The notes beneath the pieces are model-generated. The model ran no database searches, was not told where the DNA came from, and saw only the letters and a program-made list of their open reading frames with translations. A stretch of 64,000 nucleotides of DNA from Enchytraeus crypticus. Lineage: Eukaryota > Annelida > Clitellata > Enchytraeida > Enchytraeidae. Numbering within the stretch: the first letter of the stretch is position 1; every line of letters begins with the position of its first letter. Both the position numbers and the translations under genes were made by a program. The stretch spans positions 1,295,501 to 1,359,500 of the forward strand of contig CAJHZI010000429.1 in assembly GCA_905160935.1 (NCBI GenBank), given 5' to 3'. Shown here one piece after another: positions 1 through 8,905 of the stretch.

Positions 1-115
1 CCGTTTCCTCATCCAGGGATGCTGTCAGGGACGTCCCCAACAGCACACATCACTACAGATCAGTTCACCCAGACCAAACAGCAAAAGAAATGTGCTGAGG
101 AGAAGTAAGGTCCTA
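1..115 (+). repeat. SINE-C/D core fragment
   Basis: The segment has the antisense core seen elsewhere: GTTTCCTCATCCAGGGATG followed by GTCAGGGACGTC. It is similar to 43240-43345 and 46795-46860 and carries no coding potential. The remainder to 580 holds an imperfect duplication around 220-340 (GTGGTTAGAGTT...GATAGGATCTGAAATA twice) and ATTG-type simple repeats. Confidence 0.6.
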
Positions 116-582
116 AACGAAAGCCAGTCCGGTGATCAAAAAATGGTCAGGGTAGAATGGTCAGGGTAGATTGATTATGTCTATGGTGGAAAAAGTAAGT
201 CTATTAACATAGTAAATATTGACATAGTGGTTAGAGTTATATAGAGTGGTGTCAACTAGATAGGATCTGAAATAGTAGACATCTTAGTGGTTAGAGTTCT
301 GTAGAGGGGTGTCAACTAGATAGGATCTGAAATACTGGACCACAGTCCATGATATTGATTAGAGTTTTGTAGTGTGGCAATTGATTTTTTAAATAATTGA
401 TTGATAGGTCAAGTAATAGCTTGTTCGAATTAATGGGTTGCTTAATGATTGATTGATTGATTCGTGAAATGACGGATATACATTGATATATTCACTGACT
501 GCGAAGATGATTTACCAATTTATATATTAACTGATTGGTATACTGATTTACAGATTAAATACACAGTGTTACCATCCCCTAC

Positions 583-809
583 CTATATCTGAGCAGTTTC
601 TTTGCCGTGTTTGGTTGGAATGGCAGCACTGCAGGCATTATGTACATCTCATTGTCCCACATCACGTGACCCTGGTAGTCCTTGTCCGCCCCTCCCTTAG
701 CGAGGCTGGTCCTGCCCGCCCCGTAGTAGACGTGGCTGTACTGAGGGGGCAGCGCCGGGGCCGGGGCAGGCAGCGAGCTGAGCAGATAGTACTGGGAGAA
801 CCAAGTGAG
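583..809 (-). CDS. PGGHG: PGGHG-like exon 5 (start of GH65 barrel)
   Basis: It encodes LTWFSQYYLLSSLP, a Pro/Ala linker, then DYQGHVMWDNEMYIMPAVLP and AKKLLRYR. The G-H-V-x-W-D-x-(E/D)-x-(Y/W) motif and the L-x-Y-R end are diagnostic of the family. The acceptor is CTCTACAG ending at 810 and the donor is ATAG|GTAGGG at 583/582. The next exon is not visible in 1-580. Confidence 0.9.
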
Positions 810-2720
810 CTGTAGAGTTACGATTAAGCAGTATATCATATAGCGCACGAGACTTTCCCGTACAGCGAATACTTCTCTCTCTTTCTCTTCCTCTCTCCCT
901 CTCTCTCTCCCTCTCTCTCACTCTCTCTCTCTCTCTCTCTTTTAGTACATTGCTTATATGTAGTGCAGATTTACATCTCTTAGTCCACTACTGTAAACAT
1001 TATGTGATCTCTCTCTTAGTGCACTGTCTATTGGCAGGTCCATGACATATAACTCCTCCACTTATTCCTAACCTTTGATATTCTCTTCATATCAACATAC
1101 GAACATTATATGTATATTAATTATCAAATCATCCAACATCCTACGTCTCAGTCTTTCTCTAACATTATTCCTTTCATACTTTCTTCAATTAAGTAAAGTT
1201 TTTTAGCAAACCATTCTCTCTCAGGACACGATTGGATGGGTCAAGCACTTCTTCGTTTCGTAATTTTGTCATTCCATTTGATCTTCTCCATAGCCACTTT
1301 TCGAATGTTTCCTTTTTTCTCATATCCTCCATTATTATAACGTCCATGTTTCACAACAGTTGGCCTACGAGAGCTTGGTCCACACTAAAGTCCTAACAAT
1401 CTTTATCTCCGTGGTTTTCTTCAAACTTTAGTTAATAGTTCTTTTCTCTTACTGAAGGTCTCTTTGGTTTGGGCAATTCTACATTTTATTTTATTTGACG
1501 AAGACAACGGGAAACCACCTCAGAAGCCATACGTTTCCCAAGCTATAAGCTACATAAGGTATGGATAAGGCATAGACTTTGTAAAGGGATTAACTTGTTG
1601 ATCTAAGGAGTGCTCTTATGGAGCGAGAAAGCAGGCTTTGAGTATGAATATATACCTTGAACCTGCCACTTGACAGTGCACTGAAGAAGAAAAAGATTTC
1701 TATTTACATTCCCCATCTTCTGTTAATGTGCGTCCTTAATATCTTAAACTGGTTACCTGTTATAACATCCTGCTGTTTTTTCTATATTGTCTTCTCCTTT
1801 TCTTAAAATAGTGCCATCCAGAGAGTAGTATTAACAAAATGGTATTAAAATAGTGCCATCCAGAGAGTAGTATTAACAAAATGGCATTAACATGGTGATA
1901 TTATTATAATGATTTTATAATAAGTAATTATATAATAATAAAAAATAATTATATAATAAGTAATTATAATGCAAAAATTTATCAATTCAAATAAAGCTCA
2001 TAGTAATGCTTTATCATCCTTGTATGAGGATACGGACGTTAAACCTTTACTATTATTATTATTATTTATTATTATTATTATTATTATTATTTTATTTTTT
2101 TTATTTAAATTTTTTATTTTTATTTTTTTTAAATTAAATGCCCTGGGCTGTAAAGGGCCCTGGGCTAAAAAATAAGATAAAAGAGACTTAATTTAATTAA
2201 AAGTTTTTAAAAAAGCGATTAAAATAATTCCTCTGCACTCTGGGAAGCCGCTTTAGCCAAAGTGCCACTGAAGCAGACTGCATTGAATCGCTGGAGAGCA
2301 GTAGACAGTCGCTGCCACAGAAAAGATTTTTCGCGCTTATCACCAGTAATGGCGCTGGTCCTCCTGCCTATTTCGTCAATAAAGTCTGATGCGAGAGAGT
2401 TGATGGGCCCCAGGGTCTCAAAGGCAATAGGCATGAAGATATAGCTGCCAGAGATTTCGGCATACTTCAGAGTTTTCCTATTAGCCGCGGCCTCTGCTGC
2501 AGCACCAGCAGCAGCGCAAGAAAGGCCGAGATTGCTTACTGAGAAAGTGTCCGTCACAGTGACGTCCCAGCTAACACACTTCCCCTCTGCCCATGGAATT
2601 TGAGACACCGTCTGGACGTTTACCATCAGTGCGGATCAATCCCAGGGCTCTTTAATGGCTGGGATATTCGCTCGACTCAGGGCGCGTCAGATCAAGTCGT
2701 TTATGAACTGATGTCTGCTG

Positions 2721-2757
<37 letters not shown>

Positions 2758-2848
2758 GTATTAGTATTATATTATTATTATTTAGATTAATTATTGTTAT
2801 TATTATTGTAACTCCGCGCCCTTTATATTAGTTCTATATTTCAGTTTA

Positions 2849-2884
<36 letters not shown>

Positions 2885-5800
2885 ATTTACCTTAGCGAGC
2901 GCCGTCTCTCCATACACTTCCACTCTTCCAGTGTTCCAGATCTTACTCCAAGCATCTATATGATCCTGTCTCAACTTCTTAGGATTCGAGCTACCCAGTA
3001 TACTGAGCGCTGTCTCGAACTCACTTCTCGCATTAGCCTCCACCCTATCCACAGACATGATCATCGTGACGTTCATCTCGGTGTTGCTGCTGATGAGAGG
3101 GATCTGGTGCACTGGCTGGATGTAGAAGACGAAGAATGTCTGGGGGGAGGTGCCTGCCTCAGAGGTCAAGGTCGTGCCCTTGACCTGTCTGAGAACACGT
3201 GAAGATATTGATTTTACTAATTGAATAATTAACAAGTAGAAAGTAAACACGCATTATAGTAAAATGAACAATTGTGTTGATATCTATGATTTTTAATACC
3301 ATATGTTTAAACCGTTAGGCAATTTATTGCATTTTCCGTATAGCCAGTCCAGTGAACGTCCGAGATTTACTCCCAGATCAGCGCGACTGGGATTCAAAAT
3401 ATTTCAAACTTTACAATTTTTAACATTTTACTAAACTAACTGAATAACTAGTAAATAAATGCACAAGTATGAAATATACAAAAATGAACATATAAATAAA
3501 CAAATAAAAAAGTTAACTAAATGTTTAAAAAATAATTTAAAAAAAATAAATAATAAGTAATAATAGCAATTAGAGTGCTACAGTTATCAATGACAACATC
3601 GAACACTATTGATACAAAATCAAGCCGGCGAGCAAAAAAAGAAGGTCCAAAAACGGTGCAAATTCCAAAATCCAGAAATTCAGTCCAAAGTAGCATTGTG
3701 GCAAAGCTTGACATCGTTTCGGTACTAGAGAGACACTGAGCGAGACAATCGTGGAATTGAACCCGTGGTGTCTTACTCATCAGTCAAGCTTGCAGCCTCT
3801 TCAGTAATCCATTTGGTAATATAGTGCAAACGAGATCCAGTCTAGCCTCTCTGTATAAAAGATTTCTCTTTAGGATGAAGATGATCTTTAATGTGGATCA
3901 ACTATCGAGTTCTTAAGCTCGTGCTAGACTTGAGTGAACGTTCATAGAGACCGCGGATCAGTATGGGCGGTGTTCAAATCCTGGGCTCGCCCGTCACTGA
4001 CATCTCTTTCGAATGAAGAAACTGACGTTAACATTAGCTTTACCAGCTTTTTTACACGATGATATCTACATCAGACACTCAGCAAGAGCTACAGGATTAT
4101 CATCTCATCCTCAGCCTAAACTAGCGAGAGAAATTAAAACATAATCTGCTAAGTTTAACGTCAGTTTCCATATCACCAGGGATGCTTTATCAGGCCATCG
4201 GATTTGAACAAATGGCCGCTTGCTTCTCAGGCAAGCACGCTCTCCATTCAGCTGACACAATAAGACAACTTGTGATTTAAAAATCGATCAAAATTATTGA
4301 TTATGAACTAAACTCGTCGTAGTTTAAAGAAACTACAGTACAGTAAGATGACAAATGATGATAGATATAGGGCTATATGTGTACTTGTTGGCATTATGAT
4401 CTCGCGGTGTATCGAATCTTATGTCCTCGCTGCTGTTGAGCCCGGCGGGGTAGTTAACATTGATGACGATGCCACTGCTGCCCGTGTCTATGGGCTTCTG
4501 TCTCGCGTAGATCTCGCTCACAAACACCCTGATGTACTTCTGATGAGCGTACATACGGTGCTCTATATAGGCGTACTGGCTGTCTATTGTCTCTGTGTAG
4601 ATACCTAGGTTAATCAATCAATCAATCAATCAGTCAATTAATCAATCAGTCAATCAATCAATCAATCAGTCAATCAATCAATCAGTCAATCAATCAATCA
4701 ATCAAGAATCAATCAATCAATGCTCTATATAAGCGTACTGACTCTCTATACCTGAGTCAATCAATCAGTCAATCAATCAGTCAATCAATCATTCAATCAA
4801 TCAGTCAATCAATCAATCAATCAATCAGTCAATCAATCAGTCAATCAATCAGACAATCAATCAGTCAATCAATCAGTCAATCAATCATTGCTCTATATAA
4901 AAGTAAGTATACTAGCCTAGACTGTCTACAGTCAGTCTATACTGGCACTAAAGATTTCTAATAATTATTTACAGCATAATCATTACACCACTTACATAAT
5001 CATTGCATCACTTACATAATCATTGCATCACTTGCATAATCATTACACCACTTACATAATCATTACATCACTTACATAATCATTATTACATCACTTACAT
5101 AATCATTACATCACTTACATAATCATTACATCACTTACATAATCATTACATCACTTACATAATCATTACATCACTTACATAATCATTACATCACTTACAT
5201 AATCATTACATCACTTACATAATCATTACATCACTTACATAATCATTACATCACTTACATAATCATTACATCACTTACATAATCATTACATCACTTACAT
5301 AATCATTACATCACTTACATAATCATTACATCACTTACATAATCATTACATCACTTACATAATCATTACCAAATTTCTCTCACTTACAGAGCAGATGACA
5401 AGTCAGTGAACAATTAGAGACCTTACTCGCAAAAATAATTACAAAAATTAAATAGTTAGAAAAAAGATACATTCAAATACAGAAATGACACTACAACTGA
5501 TTGTTTATTATAGCTGGTATATGAGTTGATTGATTAATTGCTTGAAGTACTGATTGATGTATTGCTGTATAGATTTATTAATTGACTGATATATTGATTG
5601 ATTGATAAGTCTTAACCTTCTCTGGCATTGAGAGAGAATTTTCTGGTCGCGAGTCGTTCAATGTTTTCATTATCAAAGTTTATCCGACCCATCAGTATGT
5701 TAGGTATCCTAGCCCTATGTGACTTATCTGCAGCAATAAATCAATCAATCAATCAAATAATCAATCAATCATAATCAAAGTTAATCCGACCCATCAGTAT

Positions 5801-7561
5801 GTTAGGTATCCTAGCCCAATGTGAATTCTCTGCAGTAATCAATCAACCAATTAATTAATAAAACTTTAACGTCCGGTTCCTCGCCATAAGGCAATGTTAG
5901 AGACGTCAAATCTCCTCATAAAGTTCAATAACTTGGATGTAGTGCCTTAACCTTAAGATCCTTAATGCTTATCGTTACGAACACTATACAAAATCGAGCT
6001 ACCGTCATAAATACTATCCCAAACTTCTGTACATTCGTTCTCTTCAAGCTTCATTGATCGTCGGGTTAATTGCTAAATTTAAATACATTATGAAGAACAG
6101 ATATAAAGGTGTGCTAATGAAATATTTAAATAGCGTTTTTTAAATGTCCCTACCTCCCGTGCCCTCATAGAGGCCGTTCATATAGAGAGCGTCACTGCTG
6201 ACGGTAACACCAATGTGCCCATTGCTCAGTGTCGGCATATATCTGCTGTTGATCTTCGTACCGTCACCAGGTACTGTGGGTAGTCTACGTGCAAAATAAT
6301 AATAATAATAATTATTATTATTATTATTACTATTTCGCTTCCCCTCGACATTCCCTGCAGAGTTTATCACGGAATACGACAGGGGAGGCAGGGAGAAGGG
6401 CGCTGGGGCCTATGTCTGAACATGCAGACTCCGCTAATGGAATCGTGGAAAGGATTTATAGCGTTGCGGAAAGCGAGCCCGGTGAGTTGCAGGACACTGA
6501 ATTGGAAGAGTTGAATGAACAAATTACTGGAGAACAGTTGAACCTCGACAATGAGATCACTGACGTGTTAGGTGACGGTCGCGATGTGGTTCAGGAACAC
6601 TATGTGGACGCTGTTAGTCCTGACGTAATCAGAAACATGAAAAACACCTCCATCAGTCTACCCAGAATTAATCTTAGACCTGCCATTTCAGCACCTATGC
6701 AGAATCTAAGTCCCAACCCATCTGTGGCTTCATCAGTTCTAACCCAAAGTAAAAGCCAAATCCAAACAGGTGCCCGACCTATACCCCCAAAAACTGAAAT
6801 CAAATCGGGGGTTCAGTCTACGCAGCCTCAGCCTCAGCCTCAGGTGCCGACTGGTAACAAGAGGGCACTGGGGCAGCACGTGAACACTAGGGTGATTGTC
6901 AACGGGTTGAACACAGCCCGTCTAAAAGAGAAGAGATGCGTCCTACGTCCCTGCCTCTCAATACCCCCCTCCTCCTCCTCGAGTGCGTCCATAGAGCCTG
7001 AGATAGGTCCACAAGAGTTTTCTGCGCTGACAATCAGCGAGAAAAATAAGAAACTCGAGGCTAGAATGGCCTCTATCTCCCAGGGGTCCCTCTCACCAGG
7101 GCCACAGCACCAGGGTCAAAGGCTGAACCAGATGTTGGCCTCAGGGCAGGCTGAGGCGGAGAGGCAGAGCTCATCGGGTTTTACAAATCAGAGCTCAAAT
7201 CAAGCGGATACTCGCTCCCAAAATTCTCTAGGAACAGCTATCCAGATTTCAGGGTCGATGACTTCTAAAAGCGGTTCTCCCAGCAGAGTTCTCACAACTG
7301 CCTCATCAACGCCTGTTCAGGGGAGTCACCGTCGTAGTGGATCAATCACGGATGAAGTGGAGACGGGCGCTGCTGGAGCCAAAAGTTGTGGATTCAGGGC
7401 AATGTCACCCGCTGCTGCGACCAGCAACGTTTAAAATTAATAATAATAATAATAATGACATTAAAATAAATTATTATTATTAATATTATTATTATTATTG
7501 TCGCCATAAAACCATTAATCATCAACTCTATCTATACTATGCCATGCCTTTGCAATGGAAA

Positions 7562-7604
<43 letters not shown>

Positions 7605-8069
7605 GTAACAATTAAGAGTGCTACAGACACACAGACCGAAAGAAAGTGAGAGAGAGAGAGAGAAAGACAGACAGACAAGCAGAGAGACAGATAGACAGAC
7701 GGACAGATAGACAGAGAGACAGACAGACCGACAGAGAGAGAATATCTTTATAGTGGAGATGACATCATGTGTTAAATCAAAAATGTTTAATGTGTAGATT
7801 AAGCCCTACCCAGAACTTCGCACCTCCCAGGCGAGGGGGCTCTCGTCCCCTATAGCCGCCCCCATCACGAACTGCCGCTTAGACCGGCTAGCCCCCTCTC
7901 CACTAGTACCAGGGCCGTCCCCCCTTTCTCCCCTCAAATCCTTCCACAGACCATCAAGGTAGGAATAGGCATCCCCGGCTAGGTGAGCTTCCACTGGAGT
8001 GTGTCGAGTTGTCAATAGACATAAGAGCATGAAGTATAGGACGAGAGATGTTTGATTGATTGTCCTCAT
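583..8069 (-). CDS. PGGHG: Protein-glucosylgalactosylhydroxylysine glucosidase-like gene (GH65), 5' part, five exons, continues beyond left edge
   Basis: Exons in transcription order are 8069-7810, 6284-6154, 4592-4385, 3188-2891 and 809-583. All joins keep frame (phases 2, 1, 2, 0), giving 1124 coding bases. The family removes glucose from the glucosyl-galactosyl-hydroxylysine unit of collagen. Recognisable pieces follow the order of vertebrate PGGHG/ATHL1: LPTVPGDG then SNGHIGVTVSSDALYMNGLY (N-terminal GH65 sandwich), a HRMYAHQKY segment, a helical linker, SQYYLLSSLP, and GHVMWDNEMYIMPAVL ending KKLLRYR. The catalytic-acid region lies beyond the window. Exon 1 encodes a hydrophobic signal peptide and an RSKR dibasic site, so a secreted or lumenal enzyme is inferred. 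The family normally has about 40 more residues between exons 2 and 3, so a small exon may be missed in 4.6-6.15 kb. Introns carry SINEs, a dispersed ORF element and tandem arrays. Confidence 0.88.
870..1440 (-). repeat. (CT)n tracts and decayed LINE-AG 3' end
   Basis: CT-rich microsatellite at 870-940. A second short CTCTCT tract at about 1008 abuts TTAGTGCACTGTC, the complement of the LINE-AG 3' end, followed by GGCAGGTCCATG and decayed reverse-transcriptase C-terminal sequence to about 1440. It lies in the intron after PGGHG exon 5, on the same strand as the gene. Confidence 0.6.
1500..1690 (+). repeat. R5 dispersed repeat, 3' part
   Basis: Contains GGGAAACCACCTCAGAAGCC, ACATAAGGTATGGATAAGGC, GTGCTCTTATGGAGCGAGAA and a 3' end CCTGCCACTTGACAGTGCAC. 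Near-identical copies lie at 39545-39925, 44070-44275 and, reversed, 18885-19175. The 3' end resembles that of LINE-AG. A 41-bp direct duplication follows at about 1805-1884. Confidence 0.8.
1980..2180. repeat. SINE-C core (+) and (ATT)n tract meeting a LINE 3' UTR (-)
   Basis: CATCCTTGTATGAGGATACG followed by GACGTTAAACC at 2010-2047 is the SINE core. It runs into (TTA)n at 2048-2095. From the other side, the minus-strand RT fragment's 3' UTR, with GCCCAGGGCCC, ends in the same tract. Two elements therefore share one trinucleotide tail. Confidence 0.55.
2219..2715 (-). pseudogene. Decayed non-LTR reverse transcriptase C-terminus (nuclease-like)
   Basis: Read on the minus strand, the segment gives HQFINDLI, stop, RALSRANIPAIKEP, then in a shifted frame LIRTDGKRPDG, then SWDVTVTDTFSVSN, an Ala-rich stretch, RKTLKYAEISGSYIFMPIAF, ETLG and QRLSTALQRFNAVCFSGTLA. 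This is the pattern of the C-terminal region found after the reverse transcriptase in certain animal LINEs. At least one internal stop (near 2683) and two frame changes (near 2640 and 2615) show it is dead. The D-x-T...A-E-A-A...K spacing resembles a PD-(D/E)XK-type nuclease; that reading is inference. It sits in PGGHG intron 4. Confidence 0.7.
2718..2880. repeat. (ATT)n microsatellites
   Basis: Two interrupted ATT runs at 2720-2790 and 2850-2880. The second begins within ten bases of the PGGHG exon 4 donor. Confidence 0.9.
2891..3188 (-). CDS. PGGHG: PGGHG-like exon 4
   Basis: It encodes QVKGTTLTSEAGTS, then TFFVFYIQPVHQIPL, then a helical stretch with KKLRQDHIDAWSKIWNTGRV and ETALAK. The D-H-x-x-A-W-x-x-I-W pattern is typical of the linker helix before the GH65 barrel. 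The acceptor is GTTCTCAG ending at 3189 and the donor is CTAAG|GTAAAT at 2891/2890. An ATT repeat starts just inside the downstream intron. Confidence 0.87.
3242..3396 (-). repeat. SINE-B, truncated
   Basis: Reverse copy with GTTGATATCTAT, CATATGTTTAAACCGTTAGG and CCAGTCCAGTGAACGTCCGAG, ending near the box-B-like GGGATTC. Its sense 3' end lies about 50 bases from the PGGHG exon 4 acceptor. Confidence 0.8.
3565..3780 (-). repeat. SINE-D copy with tRNA-like head
   Basis: Antisense of 14195-14345: GAGTGCTACAGTTATCAATG, AAGCCGGCGAGCAAAAAAAG and AGGTCCAAAAACGG. The sense 5' end has a box-B-like GGGTTCAATTCCACG. The sense 3' tail is adjacent to AT-rich repeats at 3500-3560. Confidence 0.7.
3938..4058 (+). 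repeat. SINE-A copy
   Basis: Contains GACCGCGGATCAGTATGGGC, box-B-like GTGTTCAAATCCTGG, GCTCGCCCGTCACTGACATC, GAAACTGACGTTAACATTAG and CTTTACCAGCTTTT. The box A region is degraded. Confidence 0.8.
4385..4592 (-). CDS. PGGHG: PGGHG-like exon 3
   Basis: It begins ETIDSQYAYIEHRMYAHQKY, matching the family pattern in which a short strand precedes a (Y/R)-x-Y-A-H motif. It continues through SSGIVINVNYPAGLNS to HNAN. The acceptor is CTACACAG ending at 4593. The donor AACAA|GTACAC at 4385/4384 is weak but gives the phase (2) that fits exon 4. The acceptor and first exon bases recur in the adjacent intron at about 4722-4762 and 4885-4905. Confidence 0.85.
4555..4910 (-). repeat. Duplicated exon 3 acceptor units separated by (ATCA)n
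   Basis: The first ~40 bases of PGGHG exon 3 with its acceptor (plus strand TGCTCTATATAGGCGTACTG at 4559) recur at about 4724 as TGCTCTATATAAGCGTACTG and, shorter, at about 4891 as TGCTCTATATAAAAGTA. Each is followed by ATCA tetranucleotide repeats; the period is about 165 bp. Confidence 0.85.
4975..5370. repeat. 20-bp tandem array
   Basis: About 19 copies of ATAATCATTACATCACTTAC, very uniform. On the PGGHG coding strand each unit reads GTAAGTGATG, so the array contains about 19 donor-like sites. Another GTAAGTG lies just outside at about 5386-5392. Confidence 0.95.
5371..6140. other. Intron DNA with R6 copy at about 5855-5945
   Basis: No exon recognised. Simple ATTG/ATCA repeats lie at 5520-5620 and 5740-5770. 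A 45-base segment (GTTTATCCGACCCATCAGTA) is duplicated at about 5680 and 5780. R6 is seen as AACGTCCGGTTCCTCGCCAT followed by AAGGCAATGTTAGAGACGTC. If a PGGHG exon is missing between exons 2 and 3, it should lie between 4.6 and 6.15 kb. Confidence 0.6.
6154..6284 (-). CDS. PGGHG: PGGHG-like exon 2 (N-terminal GH65 motif)
   Basis: It encodes LPTVPGDG, then SRYMPTLSNGHIGVTV and ALYMNGLYEGTG, the typical start of the PGGHG/ATHL1 family (P-x-x-x-N-G-x-x-G, then L-x-x-x-G-x-Y-x-G). The acceptor is TGCACGTAG ending at 6285. Its upstream tract is mostly an AAT/ATT microsatellite shared with the ORF-X element. The donor is GGGAG|GTAGGG at 6154/6153. Confidence 0.88.
6292..7434 (+). mobile_element. 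ORF-X dispersed element, longest copy
   Basis: An open frame of about 340 residues after an AAT/ATT tract (RRALGPMSEHADSANGIVER ... FRAMSPAAATSNV, stop at 7432-7434), again followed by AAT repeats. The protein is Ser/Gln/Pro-rich with no domain I recognise. It has an acidic N-terminal third (ELQDTELEELNEQITGEQLN) and a repeated RALG motif at both the start and middle. Two further partial copies, at 15425-15850 and 25150-25370, show it is a dispersed repeat. It resembles an ORF1/gag-like or non-autonomous coding element; no RT, protease or terminal repeats are visible. It sits antisense in PGGHG intron 1, touching the exon 2 acceptor region. Confidence 0.65.
7437..7745. repeat. AAT and (GACA)/(GA) microsatellites
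   Basis: AAT/ATT runs at 7437-7500 and 7562-7605, then AGACAGACAGA-type repeats at about 7640-7740. No coding signal. Confidence 0.9.
7810..8069 (-). CDS. PGGHG: PGGHG-like exon 1 (start, signal peptide, RSKR site)
   Basis: The ATG at 8069-8067 opens MRTINQTSLVLYFMLLCLLT, a typical signal peptide, followed by a polar stretch, SRSKRQF (a possible proprotein-convertase site) and EVRSSG. The donor is TCTGG|GTAGGG at 7810/7809. The exon ends in phase 2, and its GG joins the first A of exon 2 to make Gly. This is the only Met in frame ahead of the hydrophobic core. The signal and RSKR region are not strongly conserved in the family, so assignment to this gene rests on phase and position. Confidence 0.75.
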
Positions 8070-8265
8070 TACTGATTGATTTCCTTTCCGTTAATTTCTC
8101 TTAATGATAGTCTAGAAAATTTGTCTTTACTTTAATTAACATCAGTCTTCTTGGTATCTTTAGTAACTTGAACACAACATATATTGCTGTAAGTATTTAA
8201 AGAAGTTAGCAAGTAATGTGACAAAGGTTTTACTAAAGCAAATTATTGTATTTAACTTATTGTAG

Positions 8266-8720
8266 TGAAATGATCAACCATGTTGATATCTATCACTTTC
8301 ATTCTCTCTTTTAGAGGAATGTCCACTGGCAGGTCCATGAAACATAACGCCTTCACTCTTCTCTGTCTTCCGTTTTCCATTCATGTCCACATACGAGTGG
8401 ATCTTTAAACCATCTAATATATGAAAAACATGATATGCCGTTAATCTTGGATGATTCTGCTTATGACGAGTGGCCCACTAACTTTCCTAAGATTCGACTA
8501 ACATTTACTGGACAGGGGCGTGATTCCCTGAGAAAACAATCCTGTTTTCCCCGTACCCTCATTGCCACATGTTTAAATCGTTTGACAATTTATTTCATTT
8601 TCTGTAATACCAGTCCTGTGAATATCTGAGATTTTGATCTCTGATCAGTGTTGTCAAAAACTGAACCCACGAGAGTTCAATTCACCTAAGAATATCTCAT
8701 TAAAAATTTTATGACGTTAC
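8266..8720 (-). repeat. SINE-B interrupted by a LINE-AG 3' end
   Basis: SINE-B antisense sequence (GATCAACCATGTTGATATCT) at 8266-8305 and its remainder (CACATGTTTAAATCGTTTG, then a box-B-like region and ACCCACGAGAGTTCAATTCA) at 8566-8720 flank a foreign block. The block starts CTCTCTTTTAGAGGAATGTC and contains GGCAGGTCCATG, the LINE-AG 3' end in minus orientation. About 145 bases at 8420-8565 are unassigned. Confidence 0.7.
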
Positions 8721-8829
8721 CTGACGCCTCTAACCACTATACTATTGAGACTTTCAAAACAATAAATCTAAAAATAGAATAAATAATAAACAATAAAATA
8801 AAGAAATTAATAAAATATCAGTAAGTCCT

Positions 8830-8905
8830 CATCGCGTGGTGTTTTGGCGTCAGTTTGTGTAGAGTCTGCATGAGACGTCCCTGACATTGACTTATAGCGA
8901 GGAAC
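8830..8905 (+). repeat. R6/SINE core fragment
   Basis: Contains GACGTCCCTGACATTGACTT and GCGAGGAACCGGATTGACTG, the central domain shared with the SINE-A, SINE-C and R6 copies. Confidence 0.65.
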
